Assembly: GCA_020635905.1 (NCBI GenBank)
Contig: JACJYV010000002.1
Coordinates: 1,116,001 to 1,180,000, forward strand
Source of the DNA: Bacteroidia bacterium
GTDB lineage: Bacteria > Bacteroidota > Bacteroidia > J057 > JADKCL01
Length of the DNA stretch: 64,000 nt
Reading direction: 5' to 3'
In this document: piece by piece, positions 43,785 through 52,038 of the stretch
How positions within the stretch are numbered: the stretch's first letter is position 1
Layout of the letters: each line of letters starts with the position of its first letter
Translations under genes and position numbers: made by a program
Notes under the pieces: generated by a model
What the model was told of the DNA's origin: nothing
The model's database searches: none
Seen by the model: only the letters and a program-made list of their open reading frames with translations

Positions 43785-44680
43785 GGGTTTCTGAGTTTGG
43801 CGAGTTCGGCAAATAATTCTTTTTCACGCGGGGTGAGATGGGTCGGCAGGACAATCTGGTAGGTGATGTAGAAATCTCCAAATTCTCCTTCTTTTTTATA
43901 GACAGGAAAGCCCTTGCCTTTCAGTTTGACCTGGGTTCCGTTGGGTGTTTCAGGCTTGACTTTGAGTTTTACCTTGCCGTCAAAGGTCTCCACCGTGATT
44001 TCACCTCCCAAAAGCGCCACATACAAATCCAGACTCACGGTTGTATGCAGGTTATTGCCATCCAGTTTGAAATGGGTGTCGTTTATAATGTTGAATTTGA
44101 TGTGGAGATCCCCGTTGGGACCGCCGTTGACGCCTTCGCCCCCGTAGCCTTTGATCTTGATTACCTGTCCGTTGCTGATACCCGCGGGGATGGTGATGCG
44201 TATGCTTTTTCCGTTGACGGTGAGGGTTCGTTTGTGGGTGGAATAAACGTCGCGCAGATTGAGCTGCAAATCAGCCGAAAGATCCTGTCCTCTGTATTTC
44301 ACTCTGCCTCCTCTGTTGCCTGCTGCCCGGCCTCCAAACATGGAGGCGAAGAAATCTGAGAAATCATCTTCCGTAAATCCGCCTGAATATTGCTGGCCAC
44401 CGCCCCGGGAACGTTGTTGTTGCTGCTGTCTGCGGGCATTTTCGATTTCGTCGGCATGCTTCCAGTCCTTTCCGTATTTGTCATATTTGGCGCGGTTTTC
44501 GGCATTGCTCAATACCTCGTTGGCTTCGTTGATTTCCTTGAATTTTTGTTCCGCCGTTTTGTCGTCGGGATTGAGATCGGGGTGATATTTTCGGGCAAGC
44601 TTGCGGAATGCCTTTTTGATATCGGCCTCAGGTGCGTTTTTGGCGACGCCCAGTACTTTGTAATAATCTATGAATGCCAT
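43781..44680 (-). CDS. cbpA: J-domain protein CbpA-like (DnaJ type II), 299 aa
   Basis: An N-terminal J domain with the HPD motif (KYHPDLNPDD), a Gly/Gln-rich linker with a FTEDDFSDFFASMFGG segment, then two DnaJ C-terminal beta domains without a zinc finger (KRTLTVNGKSIRITIPAGISNGQVIKIKGYGGEG...LLGGEITVETFDGK). Absence of the zinc finger, plus the adjacent CbpM, supports CbpA rather than DnaJ. It recruits Hsp70 (DnaK) for substrate delivery. Confidence 0.93.
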   Translation of the reverse strand: MAFIDYYKVLGVAKNAPEADIKKAFRKLARKYHPDLNPDDKTAEQKFKEINEANEVLSNAENRAKYDKYGKDWKHADEIENARRQQQQQRSRGGGQQYSGGFTEDDFSDFFASMFGGRAAGNRGGRVKYRGQDLSADLQLNLRDVYSTHKRTLTVNGKSIRITIPAGISNGQVIKIKGYGGEGVNGGPNGDLHIKFNIINDTHFKLDGNNLHTTVSLDLYVALLGGEITVETFDGKVKLKVKPETPNGTQVKLKGKGFPVYKKEGEFGDFYITYQIVLPTHLTPREKELFAELAKLRNP

Positions 44681-44804
44681 TGATGTCAGCGTTCTGTTTG
44701 CGGCAATCTGTACGAAAACAGACCCACGCAGGTTTCGGGGCTAAGTTAAGAGAAATGGGGAGGAGAATCAATGATTTAGGCTGTCAGCGGTCTGCGGTCA
44801 GCTT

Positions 44805-45068
44805 TCAGAAATCGATGTACTTTTTTGTAAGTTCGTCTTCCAAAACTTGTTTGTGGTCAAAATTGTCCTGGTCATTAACCTTTACTGAGCCCTTCAATGA
44901 TTTTACTCCAGAAGTTAATTTTATTTCAGAAAATTGATTTTCGGTTGCTGTAAGTCTGAGTAGAAATTCCTCAACAATATTTGAAAGGCTACTTCCTTGA
45001 GATTTTGCGTATAATTTTGACTTGCTGATTAAGGCAGGATCAAGGGTCAAAGTAAGTTTGGTTTTCAT
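44805..45068 (-). CDS. DUF6364/RHH-like antitoxin, 87 aa
   Basis: KTKLTLTLDPALISKSKLYAKSQGSSLSNIVEEFLLRL reads as a ribbon-helix-helix N-terminal domain; the acidic C-terminal half would bind a toxin. Normally the toxin (PIN or RelE-like) is in the same transcript, but no toxin frame follows here, only ~124 bp before the cbpA start. Either the toxin was lost or the protein acts alone. Confidence 0.65.
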   Translation of the reverse strand: MKTKLTLTLDPALISKSKLYAKSQGSSLSNIVEEFLLRLTATENQFSEIKLTSGVKSLKGSVKVNDQDNFDHKQVLEDELTKKYIDF

Positions 45069-45131
45069 GGTTTCTGATTTTGTTTAAATACAATTTAGGT
45101 TGGTTAAGTTAAAGGTTGCAAAAACCTAAAT

Positions 45132-46079
45132 TTATTTCCCTCCCTGTTGCCACGCATAGGGCACAACCCGGTGGGTTGAACTTCCATCCTCGTACAGGTC
45201 AACGATCACGTAGGCCGGGGGAAATTCCTGGTAATTTCCACCCCACCAGCCGCCGCAAACTGCGCCATTGCACAGGTATTTTACTCCCAGATATTCGACC
45301 GCGTCCTGCAAATGAATGTGTCCGCTGAGGCAGATTTTCACGTTGGGAAAATCTTTGAAAATGTCTTTGACCTGGCGTCCATCCAGATGCATCCAGGCGC
45401 CGGGTACATTCCACCTGCCCGATTTTTCATTGTCTCCGTCAAAAAAGGCGCAAAAACAGATGATGGGAATGTGCGAAAGCACACAAACAGGAGTCTGGGG
45501 ATTCACTCCTTCCAGATCTTCCCGCAGCCAGCGAAGTTGTTCCTCGCCAAAAAGCGCCGTATAGCCACGGACCTTGGCATGGGTCATGGAATCCAGCACG
45601 ATAAAGTGCCAGCCACCCTGGTCGAAGCTGTAGTAGCGCCCCTTCATGCCAAACTGGTCCAGGGCCCAGTCTTTGCCGTAATTCGGGTCTTTTTGGGGCT
45701 CTTTGGGCAACGACCAGCCCCAGATATCGTGATTGCCCAGGCAATTATACATGGGGAGTTTGAGGGTCGAGTCCAGAATTTCATGCCACAATTTCCACTC
45801 TTCGCTCACTTCTGACTTTGTTCTGCCTAATGCATCCATGATCGAGTCGCCCCCGTTGAGGATAAAATCCACGCCTTCTTCTGCATGCACAGCCTTGAAG
45901 GCCGCTTCCATTCCATAAGGGGCTTTGCCTTTGGGTTGCACATGGATGTCGGTCATGTGGGCGATACGCAGCACTCGTTTGGCGGATTGGGGCTTGGAAA
46001 AGGCATTCAGAGGAAGGGCCAATCCAGCGGCTGCGCCTGCCGCCAGGGAACCAGTTTTGAGAAAGTCGCGTCGTTTCAT
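45132..46079 (-). CDS. Tat-exported metallophosphoesterase, 315 aa
   Basis: A twin-arginine signal (KRRDFLKTGSLAAGAAAGLALPLNAFS) precedes a calcineurin-like domain with the metal motifs RIAHMTDIHV, FILNGGDSIMD, NCLGNHDIWGW, VCVLSHIPI and CLSGHIHLQD. Folding before export fits Tat with metal cofactor loading in the cytoplasm. Substrate unknown. It lies 13 bp downstream of the serine hydrolase gene, on the same strand, so an operon is likely. Confidence 0.92.
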   Translation of the reverse strand: MKRRDFLKTGSLAAGAAAGLALPLNAFSKPQSAKRVLRIAHMTDIHVQPKGKAPYGMEAAFKAVHAEEGVDFILNGGDSIMDALGRTKSEVSEEWKLWHEILDSTLKLPMYNCLGNHDIWGWSLPKEPQKDPNYGKDWALDQFGMKGRYYSFDQGGWHFIVLDSMTHAKVRGYTALFGEEQLRWLREDLEGVNPQTPVCVLSHIPIICFCAFFDGDNEKSGRWNVPGAWMHLDGRQVKDIFKDFPNVKICLSGHIHLQDAVEYLGVKYLCNGAVCGGWWGGNYQEFPPAYVIVDLYEDGSSTHRVVPYAWQQGGK

Positions 46080-46092
46080 GGGAAATTAAATT

Positions 46093-47520
46093 CTAATTTT
46101 TCCAGACCTGCCACACATTTCCACGTTTGGACCAGACGATCCTGCGGATCTCACCCTGATCGTTGGGGGCAAATTCCATGCGGCGACCTTCGTCCAGATT
46201 GAAAAAGGTGTGGCCCGGGCCGGGCTCCATGCGAAAAGCATTGCGGAATTCAGGATTGCATTTGAGATAACCCTGACAGGCAGTGATTTCCACTTTTTTG
46301 CCCACCAGGGCACTGTCGCCCAGATTGGAGGGATCGAATATGTAGGTGCCTGCATACTGTCGCAGGTCGGCTTTGCTGCGCTCCCTGCGAATGGGTTTGG
46401 CTTCCACCCTGGCCAGCGCGCGGAGTACATCGTACCAGGGCGTGGCATAATTGATCAGCTTTTTGCCCAGCCTGACAATGACTGTATTGGTGGTGGGCGA
46501 CACGTAAACGAATTGCCCGATGAGCCCTTCCCCATAAAAATCGATCTGCTCGGCCGAGGTGTACCAGCAATACTGATAGCGGTCGCGGGCGCCTTCGAGG
46601 GTATCGAGCGCGGTGGCATCGCAAATCCAGTTTTCGGGCACCAGGCAGGAACCTTTGCAAATGCCCTGATTCAGGAAAAGCAAGCCAAAGCGGGCAAAGT
46701 CGCGGGCATGGGCATTGAGGCAGCAAAATGCCTTTTCCTCGCCCCCTTCGTGGTCGAGGCTCCAGGTGGCATCTGATTCCATGCCGGCGGGAATCCAGAT
46801 TTTTTCTTCGAGGTATTGAGCCAGGGGTTTGCCCGTGGCTTTGACCAGAATCCTCCCCAGAATCTGGGTATTGGTGTTGACGTAGCGGAAACGGGTGCCG
46901 GGCGGATATTGCCCCTGGAGGTGACGCAGGGTTTTTTCCAGATCGGGCCCGTAGTAGAGTCGCCCGATGCCATTGATGAGGTTGGCTGGCGATTCATGGG
47001 GGCGGATTCCAGAGGTCATCTGCAGCAGATGCCTGATTTTAAGCCGGGCCAGCAGGCTGTCATTTTTCAGTTCGGGCAGAAAATCTGCCGCAAGCTGATC
47101 CACACTTTGGATGGCTCCTTCGTGGATGGCAATTCCCACCAGGGTGGATACGAATACCTTGGCCAGCGAAAAGGTGGTAAAGGTGGAGTTCTGATCCTGA
47201 TCGGGACTGTAATATTCATGCACCAGGGTATCGCCGTGCAGGACCAGAAAAGCGGTGGTGCCGGTTTTACGGAAAAATTCTTCGGGCGTATCGCCCGGGT
47301 GGTATTTGTCGCCCATGGCCCATGTGGCGGGATCGGGCAGGGGCTGCTGGAAGCCTTCCAGCAGGGGGTAAGGCTGGTCAGGTGCATGGACCGTGCGGCT
47401 GGGAAAAATGCGGTAATCGTTGACTCCGGGGGCATTATAGATGGTCGAGCGCCACACTGCCGTGCAGGAAGACATCGCCAAAGAGAGTAAAAGAAGGGTT
47501 ATGGAGTTGAGGATTTTCAT
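46093..47520 (-). CDS. beta-lactamase-fold serine hydrolase lipoprotein, 475 aa
   Basis: SPII signal with Cys19. The fold of class C beta-lactamase/DD-peptidase family hydrolases is indicated by the catalytic tetrad motif S118-L-A-K121 and Y213-V-N215, and by a VRLGKK segment at the KTG/HxG position. Family members act as esterases or D-amino-acid peptidases rather than as antibiotic-resistance enzymes, so the specific substrate is unknown. Encoded 13 bp upstream of the metallophosphoesterase. Confidence 0.88.
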   Translation of the reverse strand: MKILNSITLLLLSLAMSSCTAVWRSTIYNAPGVNDYRIFPSRTVHAPDQPYPLLEGFQQPLPDPATWAMGDKYHPGDTPEEFFRKTGTTAFLVLHGDTLVHEYYSPDQDQNSTFTTFSLAKVFVSTLVGIAIHEGAIQSVDQLAADFLPELKNDSLLARLKIRHLLQMTSGIRPHESPANLINGIGRLYYGPDLEKTLRHLQGQYPPGTRFRYVNTNTQILGRILVKATGKPLAQYLEEKIWIPAGMESDATWSLDHEGGEEKAFCCLNAHARDFARFGLLFLNQGICKGSCLVPENWICDATALDTLEGARDRYQYCWYTSAEQIDFYGEGLIGQFVYVSPTTNTVIVRLGKKLINYATPWYDVLRALARVEAKPIRRERSKADLRQYAGTYIFDPSNLGDSALVGKKVEITACQGYLKCNPEFRNAFRMEPGPGHTFFNLDEGRRMEFAPNDQGEIRRIVWSKRGNVWQVWKN

Positions 47521-47642
47521 CTGGCAGCCCGAAATTAGTTAAAAAAGATTTTCTTTGGGAGGTAACCCGGGTCGGGGATTGCTTTTTCCCAACTGAATGA
47601 TCTTTGTGACGGATAAAAGACCGTTTGGGGAATTCAATTTGC

Positions 47643-48152
47643 TTACCCGTTGAAATGGGGTGCAGGCTGCAACAAAAGGTAAACCAGAATTCCCAGTCCC
47701 AGCAAAGCTGGGAGGAGAAATAGCAGGGCTTTGCCCTTGGTGATGCTGCGATGATACAGAGCCAGTCCGGCCCCGCAGAAAAACAAAGTGGCCTGACAGA
47801 ACCTGTACACCAGAGGTGAGAGGGTGTAACCCAGCGAGGATTTGCCCAGCCATTCGGCCTGGGTTTTGAGCGACCAGGGGGCGAAGCCGGCAAAATATAC
47901 CAGAATCAGCAAGCTGATCCAGCCAATGGCCAGGGCAGGGATTTCTCCCCTGATTTCCTTTTTTTCTGCCAGCATCCAGACTGCAAGCAGCACCAGGGTG
48001 CTGCCCAGGGTCCAGAGGAAACGGACCAGCGCATGGCCCGGAGGGCCAAAGAAAATTCCCGGCTCTGCCACTGCCACAAAAGCCTGGCTCAGAAAGTGAA
48101 AAATCAGCCCGAAAATCAACGCCAACAGCGGCAAAATGGATTTTCTGGCCAT
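47643..48152 (-). CDS. integral membrane protein, 169 aa
   Basis: Four to five hydrophobic spans (ILPLLALIFGLIFHFLSQAF, FLWTLGSTLVLLAVWMLA, LAIGWISLLILVYFAGF, FCQATLFFCGAGLAL, ALLFLLPALLGLGILVYLLL) separated by short polar loops. No family was recognised. It sits 1 bp downstream of the DUF4157 gene on the same strand and may be its partner (e.g. immunity-like or a membrane companion), which is only a possibility. Confidence 0.65.
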   Translation of the reverse strand: MARKSILPLLALIFGLIFHFLSQAFVAVAEPGIFFGPPGHALVRFLWTLGSTLVLLAVWMLAEKKEIRGEIPALAIGWISLLILVYFAGFAPWSLKTQAEWLGKSSLGYTLSPLVYRFCQATLFFCGAGLALYHRSITKGKALLFLLPALLGLGILVYLLLQPAPHFNG

Positions 48153-48153
48153 G

Positions 48154-50121
48154 TCAGATCACTCCGTTGGCTTTGGCTTCTCTTTCCAGCATTTTCAGAA
48201 ATTTAAGCGCCATTTTCAGGGAAACTGACTTGATTTCCATTTTTTGCAAGACCGCTGTGACACCACTTTCCACCAGCAGGCCCCATCCAACCCGTTTTTC
48301 CCGCCAGACACAACCAAATTTATATATGCTGCTGGTGAGAATTGCGGCATTGCCGCCGGTCAGAAGGGATCCGGAGGCGGTGCTGAGGCCGTATTGGGCA
48401 AACATATTTTCGAGGGCTTTCCTGCGTTTGGGTTTGAAGGAATCAGCCCCCAGCTTTTGCACCCCGTAATATCCGTTGATGACCTGATAAAGATTATTGG
48501 CCGATTCATTGTCCACTTCCTCATAAGCGCCCCAGGCATCTATATCAGCCAGCAAATCAGACTCAGGAGCGCGGGAATTATAGTAAAATTCCAGCCTTTC
48601 CTCCTCAGAATGCAGTTTTTTCTCCATATCGTCAGAGGTTTTCATCACCATGTCAGTCGCGGCAGCTCCAATGTCGCCTGCCCAGGTGGCAGCCGCATCG
48701 CTGGGTCCCGCATCACTGGAATACCAGGGCCCCGACGACGACTTGCGCCGATCTTTCTGGTAAGCATCCAGCCCCACAATGAAGTGGTACATGTCCACAA
48801 TTTCCCCATTGGGAGTCATGACGCCCTGGGCCGAATCGAGGATTTGGAAAAACTGGTGGGTATCCGGGCGGTTGTCCTGGTAATAATCTCCTGAATCCGT
48901 GCCAATGATGGTGTCGAAAGGCAGGTCGCTGCTGTGGCACATTTGCCTGAGTTTGGTCACCTTGGCCTTGATATCCAGATTATAGGTCATGATGTCAAAG
49001 AGGGCAATCTGCGACATGAAGGCGTCCCAGGTCACGTACAGGTTGAGAGCCGCTTCGCTCACCCAGGCTTCCTGGTTGGCCATTAAAGCCATGGCCTCGG
49101 CATTGCCGCTTTTGGAAACTTCGTCCTTTTTGGTGCCGGTTACCCGTTCGTAATCCGTGGCATTCTTAAATTTGACCTTAAACCACACGATGTCACTGCC
49201 TGTGCCTTTTCCGGTCACCACGATGGGCATGCTGCTGCCGTCGAGTTGGCCGATAATCAGGGAAGAAGTGGTGTTTCCGGCCCTCAGGCTGTAAAGCGAA
49301 GGTCCGGTGCTGCCGGCCACCGTTCCCGTGGTGGTTTGTGATACAGACATCCCGACCACAGATTCCATCACCCGGTTATAATCTTCCTCGTCTGAAAACA
49401 CCTGCTGTAAATGCATGACCAGCGGAGTGCGTGAAATGAGGTTGTAGGCGCTGCTTAATTGTTGAAATCCGCCCCCGGGAGGAACTTTGACCATGATTTT
49501 GACCACTTCATCCACCCTTTGTTCGCCGTTGAGTTCAGTATTCAGCTCCTGAGCCAAGGCATTATAATCTGTGGACCGCTGCACGGAAGATCCTGCAGTT
49601 TGGGCCGAACCCGAAGGCGAGGTCTTTACCTTTTCTCCGCGGGCCGCCTGGGCTCCTTGCTGATCTGCTTCTTTTTCCAGACCCGGGTCGTCGTTGATGG
49701 GAGCACCCGATTTGGCCTGTACGGTGGGTTTTACCCGGCCTTCCCGCTGCTGAACCACGTGTGAGAGCTCATGCCCGAGCAGGGCCTGTCCCGAATTGGA
49801 TTCTGGATTGAATTTGCCGGGGGCAAAGCCAATGTTATTGCCCTGGGCGAAGGCCTGGGCGCCCATTTCGGTCGCTTCTGAAGAATTGGCGTCGATATTT
49901 ACATTGGAAAAATCATGGCCGAAGCTGTTTTCCATTTTGGCCTGAATGTGGCCGGGAAGATTGCCCGAATTGCCACTTCCTCCACCCTCAGAGGGAGAAT
50001 CGCCGGGAGAATCGACCGCAAGCTGAAAAGGAGGGGGAGCAAGTTGCTGTCCCTGGATTTCATTTTCTTCCTTCAACTGCGTGGGTTGGGATTGGGTTTG
50101 TTGTTTGAGGGTTTCCTTCAT
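48154..50121 (-). CDS. DUF4157 (eCIS-core) protein with an unrecognised C-terminal region, 655 aa
   Basis: The ATG at 50121 gives a Gln/Pro-rich N-terminus. Residues ~55-130 are DUF4157: LPGHIQAKMENSFGHDFSNVNID, ..., ALLGHELSHVVQQREGRV, with the zinc-protease-like HELSH at 117-121. This domain occurs in proteins encoded with extracellular contractile injection systems and in toxin-like proteins. The remaining ~500 residues are unrecognised; they include VDMYHFIVGLDAYQ followed by ATWAGDIGAAATDM, a pattern I associate with other DUF4157 proteins. No sheath, tube or baseplate gene is in the window. Confidence 0.8.
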   Translation of the reverse strand: MKETLKQQTQSQPTQLKEENEIQGQQLAPPPFQLAVDSPGDSPSEGGGSGNSGNLPGHIQAKMENSFGHDFSNVNIDANSSEATEMGAQAFAQGNNIGFAPGKFNPESNSGQALLGHELSHVVQQREGRVKPTVQAKSGAPINDDPGLEKEADQQGAQAARGEKVKTSPSGSAQTAGSSVQRSTDYNALAQELNTELNGEQRVDEVVKIMVKVPPGGGFQQLSSAYNLISRTPLVMHLQQVFSDEEDYNRVMESVVGMSVSQTTTGTVAGSTGPSLYSLRAGNTTSSLIIGQLDGSSMPIVVTGKGTGSDIVWFKVKFKNATDYERVTGTKKDEVSKSGNAEAMALMANQEAWVSEAALNLYVTWDAFMSQIALFDIMTYNLDIKAKVTKLRQMCHSSDLPFDTIIGTDSGDYYQDNRPDTHQFFQILDSAQGVMTPNGEIVDMYHFIVGLDAYQKDRRKSSSGPWYSSDAGPSDAAATWAGDIGAAATDMVMKTSDDMEKKLHSEEERLEFYYNSRAPESDLLADIDAWGAYEEVDNESANNLYQVINGYYGVQKLGADSFKPKRRKALENMFAQYGLSTASGSLLTGGNAAILTSSIYKFGCVWREKRVGWGLLVESGVTAVLQKMEIKSVSLKMALKFLKMLEREAKANGVI

Positions 50122-50160
50122 GGGTGCAGAATTAAGAGGGTTAAACAAAGGAAGACGCAT

Positions 50161-50567
50161 TTGATACGCCTGAAATACGGTCTAAAAATAGGAAATCCAG
50201 CGGAGAAATTGGCCTGAATTCCTTTGAAAATCCTTCATGGAAACGAAAAAACAGATTTGATTGGCCGGATTTTGAACCAGATTCAGGAAGTAGGAATTCG
50301 ATTCGCATTATTTTCAAACCCACTCAAAATCTTAAAATATTTGCCGAATATCAGCATTGAATGTGGGATGGGGTTAATTCCCGAATTTTAATAAGTTAAT
50401 TTTTGGGGAAATTTGAGTGAAATTTACCTGGACTTTTCTCTGTTAGAATTGCATTTACCAGACCTAACCTGAACCCCCAAACAAATTCTCCCGAAAAGTT
50501 GAATCCTTGCTTGGGATACCATTTCTTTTAGTACCTTTGTCTGGCAAATATCAATTCAATATTTGCT
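50161..50567. other. intergenic region holding the guaB promoter
   Basis: 407 bp between the divergent DUF4157 and guaB genes. AT-rich from 50320 onward. It contains the promoter at 50511-50539. No protein-coding frame looks real. Confidence 0.6.
50511..50539 (+). promoter_or_regulatory. guaB promoter, Bacteroidota type
   Basis: A -7 box TACCTTTG (50532-50539) matches TAnnTTTG exactly, with a TTG at 50511-50513 spaced 18 bp away, near the expected -33 position. The ATG of guaB is 28 bp downstream of the box. Confidence 0.7.
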
Positions 50568-52037
50568 ATGTCCCAATCTCCCAAAATTGTATTAGACGGT
50601 CTCACCTACGACGACGTCCTCCTCATCCCGGCTTACTCCGAAATTCTGCCACGTGAGGTGGATTTGCGTACCCGCCTGACCCGTGACATTCACCTGAATA
50701 TTCCGGTGGTAACTGCGGCAATGGACACAGTTACCGAATATCAGATGGCGATTGCGATTGCCCAGGAAGGCGGTTTGGGTTTTATTCACAAGAATATGAG
50801 CATTGAAGCCCAGGCCGAGCATGTCCGTCGGGTGAAGCGCTCTGAAAGCGGCCTGATCATCGATCCCATTACCCTGAGCCCGGATGATACCCTGAAAACA
50901 GCGGGCCGGATTATGGCCGAAAATCGCATTGGGGGAATTCCTGTGGTGGACCAAAATTTCAAACTGGTGGGCATCATCACCAACCGCGACCTCCGTTTTC
51001 AGGAGTACGACGATCGCAAGGTCAGGGAGCTGATGACGAAGGAAAATCTGATTACGGCTCCCGAGGGCACCACCCTGGAGCAGGCCGAAGCCACCCTGAC
51101 CCGTTACAAGATTGAAAAATTGCCTGTGGTGGACAATGCCGGCAAACTGATCGGCCTGATCACCTACAAGGACATTCTGAAAAAACAGAATTTCCCCCTG
51201 GCCTGCAAAGACGACTATGGTCGTCTGCGGGTGGGAGCTGCGGTGGGCGTAACCTCCAATACCCTGGAGCGCATTGATGCGCTCAACCGCGCTGCGGTCG
51301 ATGTGCTGACCGTGGATACGGCTCATGGCCATTCCCGCGGCGTGCTCGACATGGTGCGACTGATCAAATCTGAGTATCCTGATTTGCAGATTGTGGCCGG
51401 AAACGTGGCCACCGCTGAAGCCGCTGCGGCTCTGATCGCGGCTGGCGCTGACGGGATCAAAGTAGGGGTGGGCCCCGGAAGTATCTGCACCACCCGGGTG
51501 GTGGCCGGGGTGGGCGTACCACAACTTTCGGCCATCATGGAAGCTGCCCGGGCCTGCGGCCCGGCAGGAGTGCCCCTCATCGCTGATGGCGGGATCAAAT
51601 ATTCGGGTGATATACCCAAGGCCATCGCCGCAGGCGCCGACTCCATCATGGCCGGCAACCTGTTTGCCGGCACGGAGGAAAGCCCGGGAGAAACCATTCT
51701 TTTCCAGGGCAGAAAATTCAAAAGCTACCGCGGCATGGGCTCGATCGAGGCCATGAAAGACGGTTCGAAGGACCGTTACTTTCAGGACGTGGAAGCAGAT
51801 ATCCGCAAACTGGTTCCCGAAGGAATTGTGGGCCGGGTGCCTTTCAAAGGTTCGCTGGGCGAAGTGGTGTATCAGTTGGTGGGCGGCTTGCGGGCCAGCA
51901 TGGGCTACTGCGGCGCTCCCGATATCCAGGCCCTGCAACAGGCCAGCTTTGTCCGCATTACCGCAGCCAGCCTGCGGGAAAGCCATCCCCACGATGTGAC
52001 CATCACCAAGGAAGCTCCCAACTATTCAGTAAATTGA
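50568..52037 (+). CDS. guaB: IMP dehydrogenase GuaB, 489 aa
   Basis: Oxidises IMP to XMP with NAD+, the first step of GMP synthesis. Two CBS domains lie at ~95-205 (LIIDPITLSPDDTLKTAGRIM..., ENLITAPEGTTLEQAEATL). The catalytic Cys307 is in GPGSICTTRVVAGVGVP; DGGIKYSGDIPKAIAAGADSIMAGN and SYRGMGSIEAM close the active site. Full length for the family. Its stop is followed 1 bp later by the TTG start of the PP2C-domain protein, a remarkable link of a purine enzyme to a stress-type regulator. Confidence 0.97.
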   Translation: MSQSPKIVLDGLTYDDVLLIPAYSEILPREVDLRTRLTRDIHLNIPVVTAAMDTVTEYQMAIAIAQEGGLGFIHKNMSIEAQAEHVRRVKRSESGLIIDPITLSPDDTLKTAGRIMAENRIGGIPVVDQNFKLVGIITNRDLRFQEYDDRKVRELMTKENLITAPEGTTLEQAEATLTRYKIEKLPVVDNAGKLIGLITYKDILKKQNFPLACKDDYGRLRVGAAVGVTSNTLERIDALNRAAVDVLTVDTAHGHSRGVLDMVRLIKSEYPDLQIVAGNVATAEAAAALIAAGADGIKVGVGPGSICTTRVVAGVGVPQLSAIMEAARACGPAGVPLIADGGIKYSGDIPKAIAAGADSIMAGNLFAGTEESPGETILFQGRKFKSYRGMGSIEAMKDGSKDRYFQDVEADIRKLVPEGIVGRVPFKGSLGEVVYQLVGGLRASMGYCGAPDIQALQQASFVRITAASLRESHPHDVTITKEAPNYSVN

Positions 52038-52038
52038 T

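Noticed and set aside
50592..51992. 466-codon minus frame opposite guaB
   Set aside because: Antisense to a well-conserved housekeeping gene; the translation is rich in His, Gly and Gln and shows no recognisable motif.
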